From Cristatella mucedo (taxonomy: Eukaryota; Bryozoa; Phylactolaemata; Cristatellidae), in contig WPIO01000073.1 of the NCBI GenBank assembly GCA_009760855.2, forward strand, positions 269,001 to 333,000: a stretch of 64,000 bases of DNA, read 5' to 3'. The position numbers and the translations under genes are program-made. Positions 36,240-45,948 of the stretch are shown piece after piece. Within the stretch, counting starts at the first letter, position 1; every line of letters starts with the position of its first letter. The notes under the pieces were generated by a model. That model was given only the letters and a program-made list of their open reading frames with translations, made no database searches and had not been told where the DNA came from.

Positions 36240-36945
36240 TGTCTCCCACAGTGGCTCGTAAAAAATTTAACTAGCTCTTTAGTTCTGTCTCGGCTTGATT
36301 ATTGTAATTCCCTTTTAGCTGGGCTACCAAAGAAAGCTATAATGCCACTACAGCGGACTATGAATATGGCTGCAAGGCTGGTCTTCAAGTCCCAGCGGTT
36401 TGAGCACGTGTCACCTTTGCTGAAAGAGCTAGGATGGTTGCCGGTTGAGCAAAGGATACGGAGCAAAGTTCTTACGCTGACCCACAAGGCCCGCCACGGC
36501 TTGGCTCCTTCATACCTAGCTGAACTGCTACATTAGTTTCAGCCTGTTCGCGCCCTCAGGTCCTGTGTGGACAATAAATTAGCTGTCCCATTCCTCCGCT
36601 TAAAGACAGTTGGCGACAGAAGCTTTAGCTCTGCAGGTCCTAGACTGCGGAACTCGCTTCCAAAATTCTTACGCAACGACATCTACTCTCCAACTGCCGA
36701 GTATGGCACATCTTTTTCAGCGGTCCTGAACTGCTACTTCTATGCTACTCACTACCTGAACGGCTCTCCTGACTCTGCTATGCTTCCCACTTTCTCTTTG
36801 TTGCGTGAGACGAAGTCTGTTGGCTACCGAATGCGTACCGAAAGCCGTTTAGGCTGTGAGTGTGCTATACAAAACTCTCCTGCGTAACGCCCACATGGTC
36901 TTTATGACTTTGTGGAGTTACTGACGGAGATACATTACATTATAT
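36240..36945 (+). mobile_element. LINE-B copy, 5'-truncated
   Basis: Encodes the C-terminal RT-ORF region: LVLSRLDYCNSLLAGLPKKA, LQRTMNMAARLVFKSQRFEH, SPLLKELGWLPVEQRI and THKARHGLAPSYLAELLH, then a stop and the 3' UTR. Downstream are RLKTVGDRSFSSAGPRLRNS-like codons and a TACATTACATTATATTA tail. The RT core is missing. Confidence 0.93.
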
Positions 36946-37530
36946 TATGATTATTAGAACGTACTTGGCAACGAGCTCGCAGTCAGTCGTTCGCAATGGC
37001 AGGCTACCACCAATACGCTATTAACGCTACTCATCACGCTGCCGATACGTCACGTGAGCGCCAGAGCGGCCGGCGCGCAGCCACAGTTCGGCGGCGGCGG
37101 CCGGTCAGCGGCCGACGACGAGCCGTCGCCGAGCGAGTGAGGCTTCGCGTTGCCTTCGCCGTCGCCGGGCGAGCGGAGCGGAGCTCTTCCTCAACAGAAA
37201 GCGACGCGAGGTGCGCTCGACGTCGATCGCGGAGAACGGCGCGGCTGGGCTGCAGAAGCCATCCGAGGTGCGCGCTTGTCGCCGGAATTTCGACCTGTTC
37301 GAGATTCGGCGGCGTTATGCCTCTGCCGTTTCCGGCACAGATTCGCAGCTGCCGGCGGCGGCGGCGTCGACTCGACGCCGCCGCCGCCGGCTGCCGAGCA
37401 GCGAAGCCCGAGCGCGCGCTCGTCGGCTCCTCTGCCGGCGTCGCTCAGCAGTCGCCGAGCGCGCGGCGGTGCGTCTCGACAGTCGGCGGCGCGATGCGAG
37501 TGTTTGACGCTTCCGGCCGTCTGTCCATAG
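36946..37530. other. Start of a GC island, no identified gene
   Basis: CpG-dense sequence with overlapping Arg/Ala-rich frames on the plus strand (for example RRNFDLFEIRRRYASAVSGT near 37,270). No frame shows a recognised domain. It may be a promoter-associated island. Confidence 0.4.
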
Positions 37531-38277
37531 TAGAGCGGAGAGCACGGCCCCGGTTGGAGCTCGCAGGACGGCGGAGGGGGGAACCTGGGTAAACGGCGCT
37601 ACAGCACCGCAGCGCTCCGAGGCGAGGCGCAGTCCTGCGGATCGCGGGACTTCTCCTCGCCGACGGTCCCTCCGCTGGCGCTGCTGAGCAAGCGCTCCGA
37701 AGCGGACCACGCGTTTCGCGTCGGCGCTGTTGCCGCCCGCTTCCCGGAAGTGCAGCGAAAATGGCCGCTGCCGCCGCTGCCTAACGAGGACGCTTCGCAA
37801 AGTGAAGCGGCGAGCGATGCGGAATGGAATTCGGCATCGTCGGCGCCGGAGGCCGTCTCGCTAGCGGGCCACGCCTTCACCTGCAGTCAGTTTGTCCAAT
37901 CGACCTTCGTCGAGGCCGCGGTCGCTTGCTGGGCGCGGCGCCGGCCGTGCGTCCTCACACCAATGCCGCCGCTGGCCAGACTCTCGGGAGCCGAAGCGAA
38001 GCTTCTATGTACTTCTATGTACGCCCACCGTTCGCTCTGCGTAGCGAGTTTGCCGCAAAGCACGAGGTACGTCGCTGTTTGCTCCCGCCATCCAAACGCT
38101 CGGTTCGCTGCGGAGCCAGCAGCTCGTCCTTCCTCGAACGCGACTAGATACGCGCGCGTTGCGCCCGCGACAAATAACCTCGTCTTCGATCGCCGCTCGT
38201 CATCTGGGCTATGGGTTGGGGGAGGGTGCGGGTTAGGCGTCGCCGTCAAAGTCCTCGTCGCGCGCGCAGCCTGAGCG
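37531..38277 (+). CDS. Unidentified 240-codon open frame in a GC island
   Basis: After a stop near 37,530 the frame stays open to 38,275. Its middle part has relatively balanced residues and G/C-ending codons: LLSKRSEADHAFRVGAVAAR, KWPLPPLPNEDASQSEA, GHAFTCSQFVQSTFVEAAVA. No domain, signal peptide or clear splice pair is visible, and other frames overlap. In sequence this GC-rich a run of this length can occur by chance. If real, it could be an exon rather than a whole gene. Confidence 0.22.
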
Positions 38278-38963
38278 TGGATTAACGCCGCGTGAAGTGG
38301 CTTATCCGAGCCGGCGCCGTCTTCCGTCGCCAGGCCGTTCCGTCGCGGTGCGGCTTATCCGAGTTCAAATGAACTTGCTTGTATTAATTGCACTACCCGC
38401 GTCGTGGGTTCGATTCTTGCAGCAGGCTCGTTCCGAGCGGCTCGTGTGAAAGTGGCAGTGATGGCCTACAGCTCTTCTGTCACTGCATTAGTAGGGTGGC
38501 TATATCAGCCTATACTTACAGCCTATACTTATAGAGGCTTCTACTATTTTCGCAGCTAATGTCCACACTCCGGCGATTCGGCGTCGACTCGTCAGCGAAC
38601 TCGCGGCGTTTCGCATCTGGCCACATCGCAATGCCGCCATATCAGGCCATATCGCCAACTAGACGCGCTTAAGGTTGCATTATTATTCGAACAATATTAT
38701 TTAATAAAGAGCACACACAGCTTATAGTTGCTTACATTTAATAAAGAGCACACGACGTTCACTAGCACCGCAAGCGCCAGGGCGCCGCGGCGAATAAATA
38801 TGGCGGAGCGTCTGACGCTAACTCCGCCGGTCGCCTCTGGCGCGTGCACAATGTGCGCAAGCGACCGGGGGCGCGCAAGTCAGTCGAGTAGGGATTTTAA
38901 ATGAAAACCGGCAGACGGCGTGACACTCCGCAGCCTCCACATCCGCCGCCGATTAAGTTCCGC
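38278..38963. other. Region 3' of the secreted-protein gene
   Basis: Holds a partial SINE-B and two direct copies of CATTTAATAAAGAGCACAC-like sequence (about 38,696-38,755). On the minus strand these give ATTAAA, a variant poly(A) signal that could end the gene with stop codon at 38,964. No other gene is seen. Confidence 0.45.
38395..38530 (+). mobile_element. SINE-B-like fragment, diverged
   Basis: CGTCGTGGGTTCGATTCTTG is the box-B part, followed by AAAGTGGCAGTGATGGC and CTCTTCTGTCACTGCATTAG, the order of the SINE-B body. The box-A head is missing or too diverged to read. Confidence 0.6.
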
Positions 38964-39891
38964 TCACGAGCAGGCGCTGTGGCAGAGGTAGAAGCCGCAC
39001 GGGTCGGGCAGCCGGTAGTTGCCCTGGATGGAGGCGAATCTTCGCGAGCACTCGCGCTCCGTAAATTCGCACTGGCTGGCGCACTGAGAAAGACGAGAAA
39101 CTCTTCGTCAGCCAGCATCGCAGGCGCCGCGGCCGGCGACCAGCGCAGCCGCACTTTCAGCGTCAGCGGGATCGCGTGCCGGATCTGCGGCTAAGCTAGG
39201 AGCTCGCCTCGCTGTCAAGGACGGCGAGTGACCTCCGGTGGCGCTGCCGTGGTTATCCGAAAAACCGCTGAGGCCGTCTAGCAGGCGAGGGCGCACGTCG
39301 AGCGGCTAGCTACGGGGGGAGGTGAGAGAGCTATCGCTGCGGCGAGAGCCGCCGCGCAGCGCGCGCTTACGCCTCGCTGCGCCGCCGCGCACCTGCTGCT
39401 TGACGTCCCGTATGCAGCTGGCCGAGATACGCTCGCAGGCTTCCGTGCACAGGCCCAAGAAGTTGTAGTAGCCGACGGCGGTCGATTGCACGACCGTCTC
39501 GCAGTGGTCGCGCACGCACTTCAGCTCCTTGCCGCGACACGCGGCGATCGTGCGCTGCAGTCTCGAGCGCAGCTCGTTGGAGTAGTCTACCGGCTGCAAC
39601 GAGCGGCCGCCGCGGCCGTTGCAGCGCGTTGCAGCTCGCGCCGCCGCTGCGCTGCCGCCGCGGCCGCAGCGGCGGCGCAGCTGGCGCGAGGCGCCTCGGG
39701 CCGCCTCGCCGTCGCTCGGCAGCTGAGGCTCCTGACGCCGCTTCGCGCGGCCAGCTCGCGCCGCCGCCGCCGCTTACCGTCAGCTGCGTGGGCGCGCCGA
39801 CGAATGCCGAGCCCGAGCAGCCGTGCAGCCAGCTGCAGATCGACGCCAGCGCTTGAACGGCCAAGACGGCCTTGGCGTAGGATGACGGCAT
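38964..39891 (-). CDS. Small secreted 12-cysteine protein, three exons (new gene model)
   Basis: Three minus-strand exons join in phase 0: 39,778-39,891 (38 codons), 39,393-39,593 (67 codons), 38,964-39,083 (39 codons plus TGA), giving 144 residues. Donors are ACG|GTAAGC and CAG|GTGCGC; acceptors are CGTTGCAG| and CTTTCTCAG|; introns are 184 and 309 bp. Exon 1 encodes a signal peptide (hydrophobic AVLAVQALASICSWLHG). Exons 2 and 3 carry six cysteines each, spaced C-x6-C-x4-C-x17-C-x3-C-x6-C, x7, then C-x3-C-x6-C-x16-C-x4-C-x3-C, with helix-like Glu/Arg/Lys-rich spacers. The repeated C-x3-C-x6-C unit at the exon 2/3 join suggests an internal duplication. The product should be exported and disulfide-bonded. 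I recognise no family. A TATA-like box lies about 130 bp upstream of the ATG. Confidence 0.75.
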
Positions 39892-40013
39892 GCTCGGATG
39901 CCGCCCGACGGAAGTAGCTCCGGCGAAGCGATCGGCAGCCGCTAAAGCTTCTCGCGCGACTACGCGCAGCGACTACCGCTGCAGCACGGCGCCTGCGGCC
40001 GACCGCTGGGTGG

Positions 40014-40027
40014 CCTCCTTTTATTGG
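40014..40027 (-). promoter_or_regulatory. TATA-like box upstream of the secreted 12-Cys gene
   Basis: On the minus strand the sequence is CCAATAAAAGGAGG. It contains AATAAAAGGA, a usable TATA-like element, about 125-135 bp before the ATG at 39,891. A start about 30 bp downstream would give a 5' UTR near 100 bases. The overlapping CCAAT may be incidental. This is inference from position and sequence only. Confidence 0.45.
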
Positions 40028-41264
40028 CAGGCGCGCCGGCATCGCCGGGGTCGCCGATGACTCGCCGCTTGCGCGCGCGCACCGTCGGGTCAGACGCTTC
40101 GCTCCGACGAGCCGAGGGCGCTGCAGCCGGCGGCCGACGCAAGGGCGGGCGCGGGGGGGGGAGCGTAAGGGGGGCCGCGGGAAGCGTAAGCGACGCGCGT
40201 CGTCCCGCCGGCCAATCGGCGTCGAGTCGAGCGCTCGGGGGAGAGCGGTGCGAAGGCGCGCGCGCGCGCGCGCCTCCGCAGGCGCCGCCGGGAGATGGTC
40301 TCCAGGCGTCAGCGCGAGACCGTCTCGGCCGACGTAGACGACTGCCGCGGCGGCCGCCGCGCAGTGGGCGCTGCGACGCGAAGGCGCGCGCTGGTAGGCG
40401 TCTGCAAGATAATGAGGACGTTAGTAATCACCGGCGCGGAGGACGCACGGGACGCCTCGTCGAGCCGCGACGGTCCCGAGGCGCGAGCTGCCGGCGTCGG
40501 TGGAGCAATCGCGTTGGCATCCGGCGGCGGCTGCAGCGGCAGGCTGCCGCCGCCACCGGAAGCAGCGCGCCTTCCGCCCGGCGGTCGAACGCGCTCGCTC
40601 AGCGAGCGCGTTCGGCGCGCTTGCTTGTGCTCAGCTCGCGCCCTCCGGACGCGCTCGAGTGCGCTTCGCGGGCGCGCGCGAGAGCGCTTCGCGTGCTCGC
40701 CGACCGCGTGGGCCCGAGAGTCACTGCCCCGAGCGCGGTCGCGAGCGTCGGCGCGGCGGCGGCCGACGAAGAGGCCGTGTTGCTCGGCAGTGCAGCTCGA
40801 GGGCTTCGACGGCTGGGCTTGGCGGAGGCCGTTTTGAAAAGGCGGCGGCAGCGAGAATCTGGGCCGAGAGGCGGGGTGCGGGCTGCGCATTCGCCTGCCG
40901 AGAGCCGGCCGGCTCTCGGGGTGCTGGCGTGAGCGCCGGCGGCGGCGCGCGGCGCCCAGAGCGCCGAGCGCCGCCGCCGCCCGCTGGATCCTCCTTCATG
41001 CCACCGTGACGTCGTCCAGCGCCGCGTACGCTCTTGCCTGCTCGCGGTTTCGCGCGAGGCTCCCGACACGTATTATCTCCCGAGTAGCGGCTATCGGAGA
41101 GCGGCGCGTGACCTCACGCCTCCGGCCGCCAAGCCGCCGCTCAGCTAAGCGCGGCTTTTTGCTTTCGGCTCGAGTCCTCGAACGTCTCTCGGAGGGCGGT
41201 CGGGTGCATGGCGAAGCGCGCAGTCCGTTCGGCCGGAAACCTTTCGCACAAATGCAGTCGTCTT
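40028..41264. other. CpG-dense island upstream of the secreted gene
   Basis: Very GC-rich, with a (GC)-alternating patch near 40,258-40,273 and Arg/Ala/Pro-rich frames on all strands, including one of 302 codons (40,024-40,932). These are expected from composition. I find no motif or conserved frame. Confidence 0.5.
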
Positions 41265-41327
41265 TATGCATATCCCCTGGACATTACCCCCCCCCTGGGA
41301 TAGGGCATTCCCCTCGGTATATGGTTT

Positions 41328-41550
41328 AGGGTGAAGGTTTTAGGCTTTATTGTTTAGGGTTTTTAGGGTTTTAGGGTTCAGGGTTTAGTGTTTAGGGTGT
41401 AAGGCTTAGCTTTTACGGTTAAGGGTTTTAGGGTTTAGGGTTTAGAATATAGGGTTTTTAGAGTTTATGCTTTAGCGTTTAGGGTGTAGAGTTTGGGGTT
41501 AAATGGTTTTATGGTTTAGTGTTTAGGGTTTAGGCTTTAGGATATAGGGA
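41328..41550 (+). repeat. Degenerate telomere-like TTTAGGG / TTTTAGGG array
   Basis: About 220 bp of units such as TTTAGGG, TTTTAGGG, TTCAGGG and TTTAGTG in one orientation. The unit is seven to eight bases rather than the metazoan TTAGGG. Heavy divergence argues against a live telomere. Confidence 0.9.
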
Positions 41551-41667
41551 GGGCTTTGCCTCCGCCGCCTAAATCCACACTTGCTCGTATTCCGCGCTTT
41601 AATTAGTGTGTATTAGGGCATAACTAGATCTCTTGTGGTTGAGTTATACTCAGTAGACCTCCGAGGC

Positions 41668-41850
41668 TTAGCACTGATTTGCAAGAACGCGTGGAACGCC
41701 GTAGCGCGCGCCCGCTTTGACCGGTACGAACACGTGCCTGGCGGCGTCAAGTAGGACCGAACTTCCACAGGACCAAACTGTATAGCTCGCCACTGCCGCA
41801 GACGCCGCAACCGCCGCAACCGCCGCAACCGCCGCTGCCGCTCGCTCCAT
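41668..41850 (-). CDS. Unidentified 60-codon frame, Ala/Val repeat then mixed residues
   Basis: Starts at an ATG (41,850), encodes about 19 residues of an Ala-rich (GCGGCGGTT) repeat, then SYTVWSCGSSVLLDAARHVF and a short tail to a TAA. The second half looks less repetitive than chance GC-rich frames, but there is no family match. Confidence 0.15.
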   Translation of the reverse strand: MERAAAAVAAVAAVAASAAVASYTVWSCGSSVLLDAARHVFVPVKAGARYGVPRVLANQC

Positions 41851-41934
41851 TAGAAATCATCCTTTCAATCCATCCATTCCTCTAATTTACTGAGTTGATT
41901 TTATTTTAATAGGACATGAACTTCATTTAACCAT

Positions 41935-42015
41935 GTATATATATATATATATGAATATATATATATATATATATATATATTCATATACATATATATATAT
42001 ATATATATATATCTG
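41935..42015. repeat. (TA)n array with palindromic ATGAATATA...TATATTCAT centre
   Basis: About 80 bp of TA units broken by GAATAT and TTCATATAC, which are inverse of each other, so the block can fold back on itself. Confidence 0.95.
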
Positions 42016-42164
42016 TATTTTTAGTTATACATCCTTCAGCATAGGGGGAAATGTCCTTTCCGGGTGGGAATGTCCGGAGGGAAATGTCATAGTGTCCACC
42101 TGGGGGGGGGGGGGAAATGTCCGGAGGAAACGTTCAGGGGGCGAGGAAATGTCCTACAACCAGT

Positions 42165-42892
42165 GCGAGTGCTAGGCGCTCGGCGTTTTGGCGGCTTCGA
42201 CTTTCGCATCGCCGGACCACACCTAGCTGTGGGGCTCAGCCACCACGTCGCGGCCGCCAGTGCAGGGCCGCCGCCGCGAGTTGCTCGCGCGATGCCGCTC
42301 GGGTCTCCGCCGACGCTCGTGAATGGCTCTGCGCCTGCGTTCGGGCCGGGTCGCTGCCACCGCCGCCGCCGTCGTCGTCGCATCGCGGGGCTGCTACTCT
42401 GGACGGAGCGCTGAAAGCGTCGGAGCTGACGGCGCGATGCACTGGACTCCGCGTTTGATGGCCGAGTGGGAGCGCCGGCTCTTTTGGACATTTGTCACGT
42501 AAGAACATTTGCTGCAAAGGACGTTTGACAAGTGCGCCGTAAGCGCTCGCTAGTTTCGGCTCGTGCGAGCGTTTTGCCTGGACGGTGAAATCCCATTTTT
42601 CCTAGAGAATTAGCTCGAGGCGACAGATCGTCAAAAGCGCAACCTTGCGCACGAAATAGTGCACGCAGCGGCATGCAGCCGTGTAGTGGGAGATACGCCC
42701 TCCGAAATGGCTAACTTCCGGCGTATGCCAGGTCGCCAGGATTCGCTAGAACGCGGCGAGATCCAGGTAGCAGATCGTGAAGCTGATAATTCGGTGCGTT
42801 CGTGTATTAGGCATCTAGGTAGACTGATCGTCCTGCTGTAAGACGGCAGCCACAGGGCTCATGGGTAGCAGCTGTCCGATGTGGCAGGTGGA
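42165..42892. other. GC-rich patch, no identified gene
   Basis: Overlapping frames on both strands (42,064-42,517) rich in Arg, Ala and Pro. No motif is seen. The sequence becomes ordinary after 42,540. Confidence 0.45.
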
Positions 42893-43012
42893 CATTGTGA
42901 CCTTGCAGACAACCTTGCAGACAACTTGGCGGACAACCTCGTAGACAACTATGCAGGTAACCTTTGCAGACAGCCTCACAGACAACCTTGCAGACAACCA
43001 TGCAGGCTATCG
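42893..43012. repeat. 12-bp minisatellite (ACCTTGCAGACA)
   Basis: About nine to ten direct copies of a 12-base unit such as ACCTTGCAGACA, with point changes. Being a multiple of three, it gives periodic frames on both strands (DNLADNLADN on plus), which should not be read as protein evidence. Confidence 0.93.
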
Positions 43013-44640
43013 GCCCTAGCGATATGCGGACACTTCCGCACACCAAGCATGTTCAGCCGAGGCAAAGTTTCAACTTGACATGATCAGATACTCAGATTGG
43101 CTAGGGTGACGCCTGCGATGCCAGCCGCTCGATGCGGACTGCTCCTGCGGGGCGCCGAGCTCCCGGGTTAACCCGGTGGTGGAATGCCAACGATATCGGT
43201 GGCGAACTGCATTCTTTCACGATCCAATCTTTCCTCGAAATTTCGTGAATCTAGGTACCCACAAGATGTCGCCTCACTCGGCAACGACTGTGCGGCGCCG
43301 CTTGACAGGTTGTTGCACTTTCACCCACTTTCACTTTCACTTTGCACCTTGATTGAGCGATGCGCGAGCGTTAGTGGTGACCGACCGACCGACCGACCGA
43401 CCGAGCTGCATTTCCTTCGGACCGCGTCCGAGTTGCCGACATGGCTTCCAGAATGCGTCGTAGTGGCAACCACGACGTCACGACAATCGCGATGTTGCAG
43501 CTCTCTCTGCGTCGCTTGGTGAGCAACGTTCGTCTATTTACGACAGAATTCAGTTGGGCGAATCTGGACTGGGTGAAGTGTTAGCGTAATTACCCTACAG
43601 ACCGGGTTCTATTCGTTACACAGCAGCGAGATGCTGGACTACCTGATTTAAATACGGCCTCTTTATTTTTCATTTGTCTGCCAGGGGCCAACTGTCTGGC
43701 TCTGGGTGCCATTACATTACAATCAAGCAGGCTCTGCATTCTAACGATGCTGCACATATTTGCATCGTCTAATCATCTTTTAGCCCGCCATTTTCAATGA
43801 GGATTGCAAAGAGTCTAGAAAGTTGTCGCACAGGGGTTGAGCCACTCACCAGGCAAGGCTACTCGCGTTTGAGGAGCACTTCACTCCACATAAGCCAGTA
43901 GCTTTCTATGCCGCTGGTGCAAAGATTAGCAGTCAGAAGCGGTTGGCCCGCTCATACGAGCTAGGGGGTATCAGTGCAGCATCTCATTGAACGAGCGTGT
44001 CAAGGACACACGCCATCACTAGGTGAGCGACCTCACGGTCGCCACCTTGTCCTTTCCATTTAACGTGCGATTTAATCTTGTTTTAATCTTTTTTTTAAAA
44101 TTTAATCTTAAATCTAATCTTGCGATTTAATCTGTAACCTTTTTCCTTCCGTTTAACGAGCTATCGATGTAATTGGCGATATCGCTCGGCTAAATGTGCC
44201 CGACAGTGGGCAAGCTGATCCCACGGGCACCCGCCCAGTCTGGAAGGAGCTAAATACTTAGCTAATGGGAATTCTTTCTTGCCATGCACTGGGAAGTCAC
44301 CTCTTGCTTTGAAATCGAAATTGATTAGTGAGCAAGCAACGGAAGCGGCATTGGGAAATGGCCTCGGCCTCTAGCAGAGCATCGACTTTAAGGCCCGGCC
44401 ATCTCACATCAAGGTCCTTTCTTTCTCTCTTCGTTCTCTCAAAGCTTTGTCTCACCATATCTGAAATTATATAGTAGGACCTCGACTCGTATCCATCGCT
44501 TCGCGTCCTCCCACTCTGATCGCTTAGCCGCTCCTCTAAACAGCATGCAATCCTTTGGAGATCTTCCCTTCAGTTCCTGTGCATCGAAAACCCCGATACT
44601 CTCAGGCGAATGATGTGCCGACGACTCCCAACTTGAAGTA
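43013..44640. other. Unassigned 1.6 kb
   Basis: A (GACC) short run lies at about 43,379-43,403. The 112-codon frame at 43,184-43,522 spans it and has no motif. At 44,060-44,140 there are short direct repeats of TTTAATCTTG-type phrases. Nothing else is recognised. Confidence 0.45.
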
Positions 44641-44947
44641 ATTTCTAGCGTATATAAACACTATTCTGATATTCGCAACATGTGATTTGTTCATTTGGCT
44701 ACTATTAATGACAAATTTATACATCGCTTCAAGTGAACTAAGCAGCCGTCCAAGCACTGTATGTATGCTGTAAAGAAAGCATATCCATTTACTTGTAACA
44801 GGTCAAACTTAAGCACCCACGAGCACACAAAGAACAAGTCAAACGGTCGGAGCAAAAGCTGCGAGGAACAAGTAGATTGTTAGCTGCTTTTCAAATGTCT
44901 TAAAAATAAGATACCAGAATCATCTTTATGTGCTTATGCAGACGTTT

Positions 44948-45184
44948 TTAGTGAGTTCCCGTTACTGCAGCCAATGTCGTGACTCTGTTGTGTTGGCTGT
45001 TACATGTCTGGATTGATTGTGTCTGTAAGATTGCACCAGTTAGAGAGTGTCCTCCTACGTCGGGATGGCCTGCTTCGTTGTTTCCCACGCCCCCGTAGCC
45101 TAATGTGCCAGGGTCCCAAGTAGTTCTGTTCACTACCCTGTAGTTGTTGGCGAATGCGGTATTGTTGTAAAGAGGTTTAATCAA
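44948..45184 (-). CDS. Unidentified frame at the edge of the AT-rich island
   Basis: About 78 codons on the minus strand with a non-repetitive, glycine/asparagine-rich stretch (TTWDPGTLGYGGVGNNEAGH, PDVGGHSLTGAIL). It reads more like a structural protein than noise, but I cannot place it. It could belong to the viral insertion or to the host. Confidence 0.25.
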   Translation of the reverse strand: MIKPLYNNTAFANNYRVVNRTTWDPGTLGYGGVGNNEAGHPDVGGHSLTGAILQTQSIQTCNSQHNRVTTLAAVTGTH

Positions 45185-45397
45185 ACTGCCGCTCGTTTCA
45201 ATCTATCCCGGTGACAGCGGCACGGCAAGCGGACTTCCTAGGACAGGCGGTGCATTTGGGCGGAAGTGGCCCTGCTCCTAGTTTCGGCTACGGAGCTTCT
45301 GAAAGACAAAGTTTATAATCCTACACAATTCATTAAAATTAAGAGTTATGCAAGAAGCACAGTTAATGGGATGATAGATGCAAACGCTAAAGAATTT

Positions 45398-45487
45398 AAC
45401 CAAGCAAAAACTGAAAACCAAAGGAAGCCTGAAGAAAACCAAGCAAAAACTGAAACCAAAGGAAGCCTGAAGAAAACCAAGCAAAAC
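45398..45487. repeat. Tandem duplication, unit about 38 bp
   Basis: AACCAAGCAAAAACTGAAA followed by CCAAAGGAAGCCTGAAGAAA occurs twice in direct order with a one-base length difference, then a partial third copy. It lies in a short plus-strand frame (45,266-45,493) giving a Lys/Glu/Gln-rich tail. Confidence 0.9.
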
Positions 45488-45559
45488 TGTTAAAGATCTT
45501 GCTGATCGAACATTTGACGTTCTTATCTGATCGAGGTTTAATCTAAAAAAAAAAGTCCA

Positions 45560-45940
45560 TCTGCACCATTATGAGTATCCCTTGTTGTTCACGAGCCATC
45601 CAATACTCCCTTCATACCAAAGTCAGATTCTGACTTTGAAATAACATCTTCATAAAAATTAATTGGTATCTTCTTATTGCCTGGGCTCACAACAACAGTT
45701 CTATGGTGTCACAAGTCAAATCTGATTAAAATTGTGGATCTTGATTCAAAATGTTACCTAACAAGTTCTGTATTAGCAGTATGAATTAGTTCAGAAATTT
45801 CTTCTCCAAGTTCAGGACACTTTATACTCTCTAGTTTTTTCCAAAAAATTGAAAGTTGGAGTGCTAACTTTTAGCTGATTAATATTCTTGCCATAAATCA
45901 CTATCTGTAGATTTTAAAGTTTTTAATTTAAAAATATTTC
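45560..45940 (-). pseudogene. Decayed unidentified frame downstream of the protease remnant
   Basis: Minus-strand frames read like a protein interrupted by stops and shifts: CPELGEEISELIHTANTELV, VVVSPGNKKIPINFYEDVIS and SESDFGMKGVLDGS. It follows the protease remnant on the same strand, as a second gene of the same insertion would. I do not recognise it. Confidence 0.4.
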
Positions 45941-45948
45941 AATAATAT

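Larger units (their letters stand above)
41265..42130. mobile_element. Possible non-autonomous DNA element with imperfect inverted ends
   Basis: The left end reads CCCCTGGACATTACCCC, then GGGATAGGGCATTCCCC (about 41,272-41,313). The right end reads GGGGGAAATGTCC, GGGTGGGAATGTCC, GGAGGGAAATGTC and GGGGAAATGTCCGG (about 42,045-42,125). The left end is approximately the inverse of the right-end units. In between lie telomere-like repeats, a small open frame and a TA array. No transposase is present. Related GGACATTTG/AACATTTGC phrases continue at 42,485-42,535. Confidence 0.4.

Noticed and set aside
39367-39891. 174-codon unspliced minus-strand frame
   Set aside because: After the signal peptide it runs through a consensus donor (GTAAGC) into GC-rich intron; the spliced model explains signal peptide, cysteines and stop better.
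40024-40932. 302-codon plus-strand frame in the CpG island
   Set aside because: Arg/Ala/Ser-dominated, with equally long frames in other phases and strands; expected from very high GC content, with no motif.
41328-41550. A true telomere or chromosome end
   Set aside because: Units are degenerate, only about 220 bp long, and ordinary sequence lies on both sides.
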